Source: Pontibacter qinzhouensis
GTDB taxonomy: Bacteria > Bacteroidota > Bacteroidia > Cytophagales > Hymenobacteraceae
Direction: 5' to 3'
NCBI RefSeq assembly: GCF_008017455.1
Contig: NZ_VRTY01000045.1
Span: 1-46,832 of the forward strand
DNA: 46,832 bases
In this document: positions 33,240 through 42,285 of the stretch, piece after piece
Numbering within the stretch: the stretch's first letter is position 1
How the letters are laid out: every line of letters starts with the position of its first letter
Program-made: the position numbers and the translations under genes
The notes under the pieces: model-generated
Seen by the model: the letters and a program-made list of their open reading frames with translations, nothing else
Database searches by the model: none
Told to the model about the DNA's origin: nothing

Positions 33240-34286
33240 ATGAGAGAAGATTATATCACTGGTGAAAAAGAAAGCCTAACGCCAGCTGAACGTGATATAG
33301 ATAAAGCGCTTCGCCCGCTCAGTTTCCACGATTTTACAGGTCAGGCTAAAATTGTGGAAAACCTGAAGATATTTGTGCAGGCAGCGCGGCGCAGAGGAGA
33401 AGCACTGGACCACGTGCTGCTGCACGGACCTCCGGGCCTGGGTAAAACCACCTTATCGCACATTATCGCCTCAGAGCTGGATGCTAACATTAAAATGACT
33501 TCGGGCCCAGTGCTCGATAAGCCAAGCGACCTGGCAGGCTTGCTCACGAACCTGGAGCAGAACGATGTACTGTTTATAGACGAGATACACCGCCTCAACC
33601 CGATTGTGGAAGAGTACCTGTATTCGGCAATGGAAGACTATAAGATCGACATTATGCTCGATTCTGGTCCTAATGCCCGCTCTGTTCAGATAAGCCTGAA
33701 CCCCTTTACGCTTATTGGCGCCACCACGCGCTCTGGCTTGCTTACGGCACCTTTACGCGCCCGTTTCAGCATTAACTCCAGGCTGGAGTACTACGATGCC
33801 GAACTGCTTACTACCATCGTGAAACGATCTTCAGCCTTGCTCGGAGCACCTATACATGCCGATGCCGCTTTTGAGATTGCGCGCCGTAGCCGGGGCACGC
33901 CCCGGATTGCCAACAACCTGCTCCGCCGCACCCGCGATTTTGCCCAGGTGAAAGGCGATGGCACCATAACCGTAGACATTGCCAAGTTTGCCCTCAACGC
34001 GCTGGACGTAGACCATAACGGCCTCGACGAAATGGACAACCGCATTCTGCTTACTATTATCGATAAATACAAAGGTGGCCCGGTAGGTATTTCTACCATT
34101 GCAACAGCTTGTGGCGAAGAAGCTGAAACAATTGAGGAAGTTTACGAACCCTTCCTGATTCAGGAGGGTTATATAAAAAGAACAGCTCGCGGCCGCGAAA
34201 CCACTGAACTTGCGTATAAGCATTTAGGTAAAATTCCGCCGCAGCAGGTAACGGGCGGAAGCCTTTTTAGTCAACCAGAAGTTTAA
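33240..34286 (+). CDS. ruvB: Holliday junction branch-migration helicase RuvB
   Basis: A 348-residue AAA+ motor of the RuvABC resolvasome. Walker A GPPGLGKT, Walker [10 protein letters not shown], the GATTRSGLL sensor segment, the PLRARF region with the arginine, and the C-terminal winged helix with [13 protein letters not shown] are all present in the standard order. The start MREDYITGE and the length match the family. It drives branch migration of Holliday junctions together with RuvA. ruvA is not adjacent. It has its own strong terminator and a TACCTTTA candidate -7 box at 33193-33200 (one mismatch). Confidence 0.98.
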   Translation: MREDYITGEKESLTPAERDIDKALRPLSFHDFTGQAKIVENLKIFVQAARRRGEALDHVLLHGPPGLGKTTLSHIIASELDANIKMTSGPVLDKPSDLAGLLTNLEQNDVLFIDEIHRLNPIVEEYLYSAMEDYKIDIMLDSGPNARSVQISLNPFTLIGATTRSGLLTAPLRARFSINSRLEYYDAELLTTIVKRSSALLGAPIHADAAFEIARRSRGTPRIANNLLRRTRDFAQVKGDGTITVDIAKFALNALDVDHNGLDEMDNRILLTIIDKYKGGPVGISTIATACGEEAETIEEVYEPFLIQEGYIKRTARGRETTELAYKHLGKIPPQQVTGGSLFSQPEV

Positions 34287-34312
34287 GTAAACTGTTTGTA
34301 ATAAGTGTTAAG

Positions 34313-34343
34313 AAGCAGGCTTTGTGGCCTGCTTTTTTATTTT
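34313..34343 (+). terminator. ruvB terminator
   Basis: AAGCAGGC (34313-34320) pairs with GCCTGCTT (34327-34334), loop TTTGTG, then TTTTATTTT. Confidence 0.9.
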
Positions 34344-34439
34344 GAGTAAGCTGCTGAAGTTCCTGTTCTAATGGAAAATGGTGGAGTCATCAGAAAACTA
34401 CTCTGCAGCTTTGAGTTTAAACAAGTAACTTATAAGAGG

Positions 34440-34498
34440 TAACCCTTGGCATAAAAATGACCATATTCCTTTTGAAGGGCTTTTTCATTGGAAAAATA
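34440..34498 (-). repeat. Dispersed 60-bp intergenic repeat, copy 10 (reverse)
   Basis: TAACCCTTGGC start, CCTTTTGAAGGGCTTTTT centre, CATTGGAAAAATA end, where the AATAATT terminus has decayed. Confidence 0.75.
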
Positions 34499-34859
34499 GC
34501 TGATTGTACGGTAGCCGACAAATATTCATTTCTACTTGTACCACCTCCACTTTTTGTCATCCTGTAAGGATCTTGTGGGCGAGATGCAAAAGCACTGGCT
34601 ACTGGCGGTTTAATTAAAGTTTGCATAGTAGCTGTTTCAGCTTTAATAGCAGCGATAGGTTATTTTATTGCCTAAGTCTTTGTTCTTTTTGTTTTGATAC
34701 AAAAAGAACCAAAAAATCAAGACTCGCCAAATCGAGGGCCCCTGCACCCCCACTCGCTGAATGTTTCCCCAACAGTGCCGGCTCATTCTGTGCACCTGGC
34801 AAAGGTGATTGTGCTGTAGCTTGCCGCTGCAAAACATTAGTAAAGGTTAGCTTTCGGTG

Positions 34860-34920
34860 AAATTATTCTAATGATTTTGGCTTTCCGGAGGACTTTTGAT
34901 ACTAAATAGTCAAGGGCTAC
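34860..34920 (+). repeat. Dispersed 60-bp intergenic repeat, copy 11 (forward)
   Basis: AAATTATTCTAATGATTTTGG, CTTTCCGGAGG centre, AGTCAAGGGCTAC end. Most similar to copy 15, which has the same neighbours. Confidence 0.8.
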
Positions 34921-35001
34921 CTCAGTCATACATCCAGAATCTATCAGAAACAACCATTTATCAATTGAACCATTTAGCCATTTAACAATCAGCAACAAGT
35001 C

Positions 35002-35062
35002 AAATTATTCCAATGAAAATGGTCTTCCAAAGGGTTTTGACACTTTATTGGCTAAAGGGTAG
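35002..35062 (+). repeat. Dispersed 60-bp intergenic repeat, copy 12 (forward)
   Basis: AAATTATTCCAATGAAAATGG, TCTTCCAAAGGG centre, GGCTAAAGGGTAG end. Separated from copy 11 by an AACCATTTAGCCATTTAAC-type linker. Confidence 0.8.
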
Positions 35063-35139
35063 TTGACAGTAATAGGGTGAGAAGAATGGTGCTGCAGCAG
35101 CCAGCAAAGAACAAACGTGCAAACGGATTTATTTTAGCG

Positions 35140-35147
35140 TAGTTTTG
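35140..35147 (+). promoter_or_regulatory. Putative -7 box of queG
   Basis: TAGTTTTG, exact TAnnTTTG match 34 nt before the TTG start at 35182. No TTTG at -33. Confidence 0.45.
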
Positions 35148-35181
35148 TTCTTACATGTAGCTACCCCTAAAATCCTCAAGA

Positions 35182-36123
35182 TTGACGAAAGACCAACATA
35201 CATACCTTATAAAGCAAAAGGCGCAGGAACTGGGATTCATGTATTGTGGCGTTTCGAAGGCGGAGTTTCTGGAAGAGGAGGCTCCCCGGCTGGAGCGATG
35301 GCTGAACCAGAACATGCACGGGCAGATGCGCTATATGGAGAACCACTTCGATAAACGCCTGGACCCGCGTCTGCTCGTAGATGGTGCCAAATCGGTGGTG
35401 TCGTTGCTGCTCAATTATTTTCCTGAAGAAAAGCAGCAGGAAGAGGACAATTACAAAATATCGAAATATGCCTATGGCACCGATTACCACTTTGTAATCA
35501 AAGACAAACTAAAGGAACTGCTGCACTTCATCAACGACGAAATAGGAGAGGTGGGCGGCCGTTGCTTCGTAGATTCTGCCCCGGTTATGGACAAAGCCTG
35601 GGCAAAGAAAAGCGGCCTGGGCTGGGTAGGCAAAAACAGCAACCTGATTACCCCACAGGTCGGCAGTTTCTATTTTATAGCCGAACTGATCATAGACCTG
35701 GAGCTTACGTATGACGGGCCTATTAAAGATTATTGCGGCTCGTGCACCCGATGTTTGGATGCCTGCCCCACTGATGCCATTATAGCGCCCTATGTAGTAG
35801 ATGGCAGTAAGTGCATTTCGTATTTCACCATAGAACTGAAAGACCAACTGCCACAGGAAATGAACGGGAAATTCGGGAACTGGGTGTTTGGCTGCGATAT
35901 TTGCCAGGATGTGTGCCCCTGGAACAGGTTCAGCAAGCCTCACCAGGAAGCAGCTTTTGCGCCGCATCCGGACCTGCAGCACCTGAAAAAAGCAGATTGG
36001 CAGGAGCTGACGCATGAAGTGTTTTCGCAGCTATTCAGGAAGTCCGCCATAAAAAGAGCAGGCTATAATGGCCTGCTCCGGAATATTAAATTTGTACAAG
36101 GTACGACCAAAGAGGAGAACTAA
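35182..36123 (+). CDS. queG: Epoxyqueuosine reductase, TTG start
   Basis: A 313-residue cobalamin-dependent iron-sulfur enzyme reducing epoxyqueuosine to queuosine in tRNA, the last step of queuosine synthesis. Seen: [20 protein letters not shown] with the catalytic aspartate region, WVGKNSNLI, and two [4Fe-4S] motifs, [12 protein letters not shown] and [11 protein letters not shown]. It lacks the C-terminal HEAT repeats of the longer E. coli form. The start must be TTG 35182: an in-frame stop lies at 35158-35160, no ATG lies between, and the first ATG inside (residue 20) would cut the conserved N-terminal helix. It overlaps the convergent 63-aa gene by 4 nt. Confidence 0.95.
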   Translation: MTKDQHTYLIKQKAQELGFMYCGVSKAEFLEEEAPRLERWLNQNMHGQMRYMENHFDKRLDPRLLVDGAKSVVSLLLNYFPEEKQQEEDNYKISKYAYGTDYHFVIKDKLKELLHFINDEIGEVGGRCFVDSAPVMDKAWAKKSGLGWVGKNSNLITPQVGSFYFIAELIIDLELTYDGPIKDYCGSCTRCLDACPTDAIIAPYVVDGSKCISYFTIELKDQLPQEMNGKFGNWVFGCDICQDVCPWNRFSKPHQEAAFAPHPDLQHLKKADWQELTHEVFSQLFRKSAIKRAGYNGLLRNIKFVQGTTKEEN

Positions 36124-36311
36124 ACTTTAGCTTTAGAGAACACACGGTTCAGGATGCGTAAGTACATGCCTGAGAACTTGTCATAACACCATTGTTTCAA
36201 TTGTTTTATCTCCTCTACTACTAGAACTTTGAAAGCTTTTCTAAGCTCCTTCTCAAACAGCGCCTTATCGAAACTTACTTTCAATAAGATGGTTTTTACG
36301 TATTCTAACAT
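36120..36311 (-). CDS. Small conserved-looking protein, 63 aa
   Basis: A 63-residue basic helical protein starting [20 protein letters not shown] and containing [16 protein letters not shown]. The pattern (an amphipathic start, ELRKAFKVL, a single WCY motif) looks like a short cytoplasmic family seen in Cytophagales, judged from memory and not checked. Its stop codon (36120-36122) overlaps the queG stop by a few bases, so the two genes converge tail to tail with no room for a terminator. Function unknown. Confidence 0.7.
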   Translation of the reverse strand: MLEYVKTILLKVSFDKALFEKELRKAFKVLVVEEIKQLKQWCYDKFSGMYLRILNRVFSKAKV

Positions 36312-36791
36312 TTCTTTGTAGATGTATGATATATGGATTCTATTAACAAATACGTGTTTTTACTTAAAAAGTATGGTAAGTCACAAGACTAATTAGTAAG
36401 TGTAAAGGTATAAAAAATTGTATATAAGCTCAAGGAAAACTAACTAATATTTGTAAGTATCATGCTTACAGCTTGTTACTGATGTGGTTACGAATTGAGC
36501 AATAGGTGCAGCAAGCAGTTAATGAAAATCAAAAAAAATATTCAATTTGCTTTACACAATTTAAGGCGATAGTTAAACGTTTTAGCCTGTCTGCCTGCTC
36601 TTTCAGTGTGCCTCCATACTAGTCCTGGAGCTTGTTTTTAGTGGTTTCCTGCTTTTATCCTTTACACCAAGCGGCAGAACCAGTTCTGAGTTGCAGTAAA
36701 CAGAGTTTCCGGCTTTGGGAGTACAATAATCTGTTATCTTTGCTGTTCCTGTGTTTACTAACCACGGCTTATTCAGGTCCACAAATAGCAT
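36312..36791. other. AT-rich intergenic region
   Basis: No gene. It contains a TGTAAG-n6-CTTACA inverted repeat near 36451-36469 and the promoter of the BatD-like gene at 36714-36742. It should also contain the promoter of the small minus-strand gene. No dispersed-repeat copy. Confidence 0.5.
36714..36742 (+). promoter_or_regulatory. Promoter of the BatD-like/aroC operon
   Basis: TTTG (36714-36717), 17-nt spacer, TATCTTTG (36735-36742). Exact -7 match 49 nt before ATG 36792. Confidence 0.6.
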
Positions 36792-38234
36792 ATGCGATTT
36801 TTAGTTGTCTTTGCTTTCTTTTTTTTCGCGTGCGTAGGTTTTGCTGCGGCGCAGCAGGTGAGCATAGAGCTTGGCAAAAGTAAGCTGCCTATAAATCAGT
36901 ATTTTACTATCTCAGTGAAGCTGCAGGATCAGGAGCTGAAAGATATCTCAGCCTTTCCTGACATAGAAGGATTTAAGAAAAGCACGAAGTTCTCATCTAC
37001 CAAAACAATTATAGTAGGTGGTAAAACCACTGTCATTTTAACTATTACGCAGAATTACGCAGCTTTTGAGGAAGGCGAATTTGAGCTGAAACCATTTGCC
37101 ATGAAAGTGAACGGGCAAACAGAGCAAGCCAAAGGAACACTTATACAGGTGTTGCCTATGGCAGCAGGTGGCCCACAAAGTCCTGCTCCACCCGACCTGG
37201 CTACAACCGATGCAGAAGCCGATGAAGATATAGCAGCAGAACAGGAATTTGTGGACATGGAAGACAATGCCTTTCTGACGCTCTACACTAGCAAAAAAGA
37301 AATATTTGTGGGAGAAGGAGTGGGCGTGGTGCTTTATTTTTACCTGGCAAATGAAGACCAGCGCCTGCTCGATTTCCACGACTTTGCCAGCCAGCTAACG
37401 GGCATCCTGAAACAGCTGAAACAGCCAAACGTGTGGGAAGAGACTTTTGAGATAGGAGAAATTACGCCGGAGCAGGTTACTATTTCAGATAAGCCGTTTC
37501 TGCGGTTTAAGCTTTACGAAGCAGTTTTGTACCCGCTCACCAAGGAGCCGCTCGTTTTTCCGGCGCTATTCCTGAAAATGATTAAATACAAGGTGGCCAA
37601 AAACCCAAACCTGCTTACCGACGACAGGTTAGAAGGCTACAAAACGTTTAGAGCCCGCGAACGCAACATATTGGTAAAGGAACTGCCGCCACACCCCCTG
37701 CGCGATGTAGTGCCGGTTGGGAGCTATACTCTACACGAGAGTATCTCAAAAAGCAACCTGGCAGTTAACAAAAGCCTGAAGTACCAGTTCGAAATTGAAG
37801 GAGAAGGCAACCTGACGGCTATTATGCCTCCTGTACCTGCCGCCATAGATGGTTTGGAGTTTTACCCTTCTGACTTGAACCAGAGTATAACCAGGCGCGA
37901 TGGCCGCATAACAGGCATCAAAACCTTTATTTACCCGGCAGTAGCGCGGCAACCCGGCTATTACAGCCTGAGCGATGCCTTTGAGTGGGTGTTTTTTAAC
38001 CCCGAAACGGCTGCCTACGATACGCTAAGGCCGCAAATGATTGTGCGCATAACCGGCGAAAGCGACAGCGACGATCTGATTTTGTCAAGAAATTTGGGCG
38101 CTTTTTATAATATCATTGAGAATGAAGAAAATACTTTGGTAAGTTTACATTATGTAGACAAAATTAAGCGCTACACTAATATTGTGTTGCTGGTACTACT
38201 GGTTGTATCGGCAGTTGTATTTTTTAAGAAATAA
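36792..38234 (+). CDS. BatD-like exported membrane protein
   Basis: A 480-residue protein with a signal peptide (FLVVFAFFFFACVGFAAA, cleavage before QQVSIE), a large periplasmic beta-rich region and one C-terminal transmembrane helix (IVLLVLLVVSAVVFF). The N-terminal layout (VSIELGKSKLPINQYFTISVKL, FEEGEFELKPFAMKVNG) matches the BatD / oxygen-tolerance family. In Bacteroidota, BatD usually accompanies MoxR, DUF58 and VWA-domain BatA/BatB genes. None is adjacent here; the only MoxR in the window is 21 kb away. It is followed after 6 nt by aroC, so both are co-transcribed. Confidence 0.8.
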   Translation: MRFLVVFAFFFFACVGFAAAQQVSIELGKSKLPINQYFTISVKLQDQELKDISAFPDIEGFKKSTKFSSTKTIIVGGKTTVILTITQNYAAFEEGEFELKPFAMKVNGQTEQAKGTLIQVLPMAAGGPQSPAPPDLATTDAEADEDIAAEQEFVDMEDNAFLTLYTSKKEIFVGEGVGVVLYFYLANEDQRLLDFHDFASQLTGILKQLKQPNVWEETFEIGEITPEQVTISDKPFLRFKLYEAVLYPLTKEPLVFPALFLKMIKYKVAKNPNLLTDDRLEGYKTFRARERNILVKELPPHPLRDVVPVGSYTLHESISKSNLAVNKSLKYQFEIEGEGNLTAIMPPVPAAIDGLEFYPSDLNQSITRRDGRITGIKTFIYPAVARQPGYYSLSDAFEWVFFNPETAAYDTLRPQMIVRITGESDSDDLILSRNLGAFYNIIENEENTLVSLHYVDKIKRYTNIVLLVLLVVSAVVFFKK

Positions 38235-38240
38235 GGAATA

Positions 38241-39323
38241 ATGAGCAATTCTTACGGTAAGCTTTTCCGGATAACGACTTTCGGAGAATCGCATGGCGCC
38301 GCAGTAGGAGTAATTGTTGACGGCTGCCCTGCTGGTATCGACATTACCCCCGAAGAGATCCAGCATGCCCTGGATCGCCGCCGCCCTGGCCAGTCAAACA
38401 TCACCACACCCCGCAAAGAAGAAGATAAGGTAACCATACTGTCCGGTATTTTCGAGGGCAAAACACAGGGTACACCTATTGCCATGGTTGTTAACAACAA
38501 AGACCAGGCAAGCCACGACTACTCTCACATTGAGCATGCCTTCCGGCCTTCGCACGCCGATTATACCTACACCGCCAAATACGGCACCCGCGATTACCGG
38601 GGCGGTGGCCGCAGCTCTGCCCGCGAAACTGTGGCACGTGTGGCGGCAGGTGCTCTGGCTGCTAAAATGCTGCAGCACTATGGCATTACGGTAGCCGCTT
38701 ATGTATCGCAGGTGGGGAACATAAAGATGCAGCAGGAGTATACAGAACTGGACCTGAACCTGATAGACTCTAACATTGTGCGTTGCCCGGATAGCAGCAC
38801 CGCTTCCGAAATGATTAAGCTGATTGAAGATGCCCGCGACAGCCTCGACACCATTGGTGGGGTGGTGAGTTGTGTTATAAAAGGAGTGCCTGCCGGCCTG
38901 GGTGAACCTGTGTTTGATAAGCTACACGCAGAACTCGGAAAAGCCATGCTCAGCATAAATGCCGTAAAAGGTTTTGAGTACGGAAGTGGTTTTGAAGGCG
39001 TTAAAATGAGAGGCTCTGAGCACAACGACCAGTTTTATACCGATGAGGCTGGTAGCGTGCGCACCAAAACCAACCGCTCTGGCGGCATACAAGGTGGCAT
39101 CTCTAACGGGCAGGATATCTACTTTAACGTGGCCTTTAAGCCGGTAGCTACCATTCTGCAGCCGCAGCAAACCATTAACGACGAAGGCCAGGAGATAACT
39201 CTGAAAGGCAAAGGCCGCCACGACCCATGTGTGTTGCCAAGAGCCGTACCTATTGTAGATGCCATGGCTGCCCTGGTTATAGCTGATTTCCTGATGCGCC
39301 AGAAGGCCAACAAGCTTGCTTAA
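38241..39323 (+). CDS. aroC: Chorismate synthase
   Basis: A 360-residue FMN-dependent enzyme converting 5-enolpyruvylshikimate 3-phosphate to chorismate, the end of the shikimate pathway. Family signatures are present: [11 protein letters not shown] at the start, the [17 protein letters not shown] basic loop, [14 protein letters not shown], and the C-terminal [21 protein letters not shown]. The length is standard. The start ATG 38241 lies 6 nt after the BatD-like stop. A repeat copy begins 29 nt after the stop. Confidence 0.98.
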   Translation: MSNSYGKLFRITTFGESHGAAVGVIVDGCPAGIDITPEEIQHALDRRRPGQSNITTPRKEEDKVTILSGIFEGKTQGTPIAMVVNNKDQASHDYSHIEHAFRPSHADYTYTAKYGTRDYRGGGRSSARETVARVAAGALAAKMLQHYGITVAAYVSQVGNIKMQQEYTELDLNLIDSNIVRCPDSSTASEMIKLIEDARDSLDTIGGVVSCVIKGVPAGLGEPVFDKLHAELGKAMLSINAVKGFEYGSGFEGVKMRGSEHNDQFYTDEAGSVRTKTNRSGGIQGGISNGQDIYFNVAFKPVATILQPQQTINDEGQEITLKGKGRHDPCVLPRAVPIVDAMAALVIADFLMRQKANKLA

Positions 39324-39352
39324 AGCCCGCTGATTTCAAGCTGAAGCTGATT

Positions 39353-39412
39353 TACCCTTGGCCCTTCCGGATGCTTTTTGCCTTCGGAAGGGCTTTTTCA
39401 TTTGAATAATTT
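39353..39412 (-). repeat. Dispersed 60-bp intergenic repeat, copy 13 (reverse)
   Basis: TACCCTTGGCCC start, GCCTTCGGAAGGGCTTTTT centre, CATTTGAATAATTT end. Follows the aroC stop by 29 nt in terminator-like orientation. Confidence 0.85.
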
Positions 39413-39438
39413 ATCACCGCTTGCACAGGTTTTCTCTG

Positions 39439-39480
39439 TAAAAAAACAGGGCCGGATTCTCTGATGAATCCGGCCCTGTT
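39439..39480 (-). terminator. Terminator of the antiporter gene
   Basis: AACAGGGCCGGATTC (39445-39459) and GAATCCGGCCCTGTT (39466-39480), a perfect 15-bp stem with loop TCTGAT. A run of A on its left gives the minus-strand T-tract. Confidence 0.92.
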
Positions 39481-39506
39481 GATGTCAGCCTTTGCTGTTG
39501 CTCTGG

Positions 39507-40892
39507 TTAGAATATGCGCACATGCACCACCAGGTACCATACGAGTATAAGCACAGGCAGCAGGAACGGAATAGAGAAACGCAGAATATAGGCGAAGAAA
39601 GAAGGCATTTTTATACCAGCACTTTCTGCAATGGCTTTTACCATAAAGTTTGGCCCGTTACCAATGTAGGTGAACGCACCGAAAAGTACGGCCGCCAGCG
39701 AGATGGCTTCCAGCAATACCAGTGTTGTTGGGTCTACACCAGTGCCTGTGGCAAACTGCCTTACCTCCACCACGCTGTTCTGAGCCATGTCGTATTTAGC
39801 CATAGCCAGCGACAGGAAGTTGGCATATGTCGGAGCATTATCGAGGAAACCAGATAAGGAACCAGTAGCCCAGTAGAGGAATGTTGGTGTAATGTACTGT
39901 GCAAACTGTGGCGAAGATGCAATTTCGGCAGAAAGCTGCAATGCCGGCATCATAGAAAAGAAGATACCAAAGAAAAGGAATACTACCTCCAGAATAGGGT
40001 GGAAATTAAATTTGTTGCCAGCCAGAGCGGTTTTGTTCGAGAACCTGAAGCAGAAAAAAGCTGCCGTTAACTGTATGATCTCACGTAAAAAAGAGAACCT
40101 GTTGCCATCATAGTAAATATGCGGCAGCTCCTCTATTACGTTTGGGTCCAGGAAAATAGCACCGATAATAACAGCAAGCCAGGCCAGGTTGCGCTTGCCG
40201 CTGATGTAGAACTCCGTTTTGGCTTCGTTCTTTGCTACCACTTCAGGTCGAGGAACAAAAGTTTCTTTGTTACGTCGGTCAAGCAGGAAGAAAACCAGGC
40301 AAAGCAGGGTTATTGATAAGATCCAGGGCATAAACAGGTGCTGCAGTGTCCAGAAAAACGGAACACCTTTCAGGAAACCGATAAACAAGGGCGGGTCGCC
40401 GAGAGGTGTTAAGAGGCCACCTGCATTACTCACTATAAAAATGAAAAATATAATCTGGTACGGTTTAATGCGATGCACGTTCAGGCGAATAAATGGCCTG
40501 ATCAGGAGCAAAGAAGCACCTGTGGTACCCACCAGGTTCGCCAGCACCGCTCCCACTGCCACAAGTGCCACATTCATAAGCGGTGTGGCATTGGCGTTTA
40601 TGTTAATGTAAATACCGCCTGCTGCTATGTAAAGCGAACTCAGCAATACGGCAAATGAGGCATATTCAAAGAACGTATGTATAGGCATGTGCACATCGTG
40701 CAGCACAAACAGGTAATAAGCCAGCACGGTTAGCCCCAGTGTAACAGCCACTGTTTTATAGTTATGCTCCCAGAAATGGCCAAACAGAATCGGCCCGCTG
40801 GCGATCATGCCGATGAGGATCAGGAACGGGATAATCAGGAAACCAGGCACTGCAGGATGCGCCTGCGCCAGAATAGTAATTTGTTGGAGCAT
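39507..40892 (-). CDS. Putative Na+/H+ antiporter, NhaD/CitMHS-like
   Basis: A 461-residue polytopic membrane protein with roughly 11-12 hydrophobic segments. Conserved-looking pore segments are NLVGTTGASLLLIRPFIRLN, FIVSNAGGLLTPLGDPPLFIGFL and LSGFLDNAPTYANFLSLA. Paired discontinuous helices with GDPP and DNAPT elements are typical of the NhaD/arsenite-pump superfamily. The likely role is sodium extrusion in exchange for protons at the inner membrane; anion transport cannot be excluded. It is monocistronic with a strong terminator. Confidence 0.85.
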   Translation of the reverse strand: MLQQITILAQAHPAVPGFLIIPFLILIGMIASGPILFGHFWEHNYKTVAVTLGLTVLAYYLFVLHDVHMPIHTFFEYASFAVLLSSLYIAAGGIYININANATPLMNVALVAVGAVLANLVGTTGASLLLIRPFIRLNVHRIKPYQIIFFIFIVSNAGGLLTPLGDPPLFIGFLKGVPFFWTLQHLFMPWILSITLLCLVFFLLDRRNKETFVPRPEVVAKNEAKTEFYISGKRNLAWLAVIIGAIFLDPNVIEELPHIYYDGNRFSFLREIIQLTAAFFCFRFSNKTALAGNKFNFHPILEVVFLFFGIFFSMMPALQLSAEIASSPQFAQYITPTFLYWATGSLSGFLDNAPTYANFLSLAMAKYDMAQNSVVEVRQFATGTGVDPTTLVLLEAISLAAVLFGAFTYIGNGPNFMVKAIAESAGIKMPSFFAYILRFSIPFLLPVLILVWYLVVHVRIF

Positions 40893-41050
40893 GTTAAATA
40901 GGTGGTGTTATAGCTAAACAAAAATTTAACAGTTGCGCAAAGTTACATTTTCTAGTCTAAATAGCTACGGTTAAGCAGACATAATGCTCCCAATCTAGTG
41001 TTTAAACATGTGCAGGAAAGGGGGGTATGGGAGTTCTCATAAATATTAAG

Positions 41051-41058
41051 TAATTTTG
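41051..41058 (+). promoter_or_regulatory. Putative -7 box of the Nfu gene
   Basis: TAATTTTG, exact TAnnTTTG match 47 nt before ATG 41106. No clear -33 element. Confidence 0.45.
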
Positions 41059-41105
41059 GAAACTTTAAAACCATTCGAAAAGTTTTAATATAAACAGCGT
41101 ATTCT

Positions 41106-41711
41106 ATGATAGAAAATAAAGAAAAGGTAGTTTCAGTTTACGCTGAAGCTAACCCAAACCCAGAATCAATGAAGTTTGTGATGAACGTGGCGTTTTTGCC
41201 TGACGGCCAAAGCGTAGACTATCCGAACCTCGAAAGTGCCATGAACTCACCGTTAGCGCAGGAGCTTTTTAACTTCGACTATGTATCGCGTGTGTTTATT
41301 GCCAGCAACTTTGTAACCATCACTAAAAGTACTTCTATAGAGTGGGTAAAGCTTATTCCGGAGCTGCGCGCCTTCCTGAAGTCTTATGTAGAGGCAGGTG
41401 GCCCTATCTTTACGGAGATGCCGGTTGCTAAAACAGAGGCAACAGCCGGAGCAGATACGACCCCCGAAGATGCCGAATTATCTCAGAAGATTATCGATCT
41501 GCTCGAAAACTATGTACGACCTGCGGTTGAGCAGGATGGTGGTAACATCACGTTTAAGTCTTACCACGATGGTGTGGTAACTGTATACCTGCAGGGTTCG
41601 TGCAGCGGCTGCCCCTCTGCCACCGTTACCCTGAAAGCCGGTATCGAAAACCTGCTGAAGCGTATGGTACCAGAAGTAAGAGAAGTAGTGGCAGATGGTA
41701 TTACCATTTAA
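41106..41711 (+). CDS. NifU-family iron-sulfur cluster carrier (Nfu)
   Basis: A 201-residue protein with an Nfu N-terminal domain (about 10-95, NPNPESMKFVMN and the FNFDYVSRVFIASNFVTIT region) and a C-terminal NifU-type domain (about 120-201). The latter carries the CSGCPS motif whose two cysteines bind a shared [4Fe-4S] cluster between subunits. It delivers clusters to apo-proteins; the VEQDGGNITF segment is also conserved. It stands alone, far from any suf or isc genes in the window, and ends in a bidirectional terminator. Confidence 0.95.
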   Translation: MIENKEKVVSVYAEANPNPESMKFVMNVAFLPDGQSVDYPNLESAMNSPLAQELFNFDYVSRVFIASNFVTITKSTSIEWVKLIPELRAFLKSYVEAGGPIFTEMPVAKTEATAGADTTPEDAELSQKIIDLLENYVRPAVEQDGGNITFKSYHDGVVTVYLQGSCSGCPSATVTLKAGIENLLKRMVPEVREVVADGITI

Positions 41712-41727
41712 ACACAGATATTATTGA

Positions 41728-41771
41728 TAAAAAAAGGTCCTGCCCGCTTTCGGGGGCAGGACCTTTTTTAT
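41728..41771. terminator. Bidirectional terminator after nfu
   Basis: GGTCCTGCCC (41736-41745) pairs with GGGCAGGACC (41754-41763), flanked by A7 and T7. Confidence 0.92.
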
Positions 41772-41846
41772 TGTGAAGACTTCTAACAGTAGAGAGAGTG
41801 GTTAAAACCAGGCATCTTTAAATTTACGTTGCTGGTCAATTGGTCG

Positions 41847-42070
41847 CTGCCGCGAGCTTCCAGCTCATGGTTTTTATGATGGCGAGTTTTCAACTCGCGG
41901 AGGCAGGCACAAAGGCCATGTGTATACATCCTGATGTATGGAAGAAAATACCTTCTCCTGAATCTTGGCAACGCATGCCTGCCGGAAATCCTGATTTTAA
42001 TTTGAAAGTCTGGTCCACGCGAGTTGAAAACTCGCTCCATTTAATACCACGAGCTGGAAGCTCGCGGCAG
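41847..42070. repeat. Nested REP/BIME-like palindromic element
   Basis: The outer arms CTGCCGCGAGCTTCCAGCTC (41847-41866) and GAGCTGGAAGCTCGCGGCAG (42051-42070) are perfect inverted copies. The inner arms GCGAGTTTTCAACTCGCG (41882-41899) and CGCGAGTTGAAAACTCGC (42018-42035) are too. Each arm is itself a small palindrome (GAGCT-TCC-AGCTC; GCGAGTT-TTC-AACTCGC). The 118-bp centre shows no gene. This is the layout of REP pairs mobilised by RAYT transposases, though none is present here. Confidence 0.75.
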
Positions 42071-42180
42071 AGATACTTTTTGATTAGTTAAGAGTTAAAG
42101 GTTATGAGTTTGAAATTTTTATCATCCACTCATTTGGAATTTACCCAAATCAACCATCTAACAACTAACAATCAGCAACT

Positions 42181-42240
42181 AAATTATTCTAATGAAAAAG
42201 CCCTTCCGAAGCATTTTGTGCTTGAAAAGGTCAAGGGTAG
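42181..42240 (+). repeat. Dispersed 60-bp intergenic repeat, copy 14 (forward)
   Basis: AAATTATTCTAATGAAAAAGC, CCTTCCGAAG centre, GGTCAAGGGTAG end. Ends 8 nt before the secDF terminator hairpin. Confidence 0.85.
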
Positions 42241-42247
42241 GGGGCTA

Positions 42248-42285
42248 TAAAAAAGACCGGCTACCCTTAGCGGATAACCGGTCTT
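42248..42285 (-). terminator. secDF terminator
   Basis: AAGACCGG (42253-42260) pairs with CCGGTCTT (42278-42285). The A-run at 42249-42254 gives the minus-strand T-tract. Confidence 0.75.

Larger units (their letters stand above)
34617..35062 (+). repeat. Composite repeat mosaic, copy I (about 446 bp)
   Basis: AAGTTTGCATAG start; a hairpin GTTCTTTTTG (34682-34691) / CAAAAAGAAC (34700-34709); a shared GTGCACCTGGCAAAGGTG block; core repeat copy 11; an ACTATCAGAAACAACCATTT-type linker; core repeat copy 12. The same order recurs at 46075-46497. Confidence 0.75.
34287..35181. other. Long intergenic repeat mosaic between ruvB and queG
   Basis: No gene. Order: ruvB terminator, repeat copy 10 (reverse), a unique stretch, then the composite 34617-35062 (hairpin module, copy 11, linker, copy 12) and the queG promoter. 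A Cys-rich frame inside the module is judged non-coding. Confidence 0.6.

Noticed and set aside
34621..34860. Cys-rich 79-codon frame in composite repeat I, with a similar 67-codon frame at 46079 in composite II
   Set aside because: The two frames diverge by frameshifts and lose similarity after the hairpin block. Similarity is at DNA level (hairpin and linker), not at protein level, so they are shadows of a repeat.
41783..42091. Frames on both strands through the nested palindrome element (85 and 83 codons)
   Set aside because: They consist largely of palindrome arms, are Arg/His-rich or Ser-rich, and show no transposase motif.
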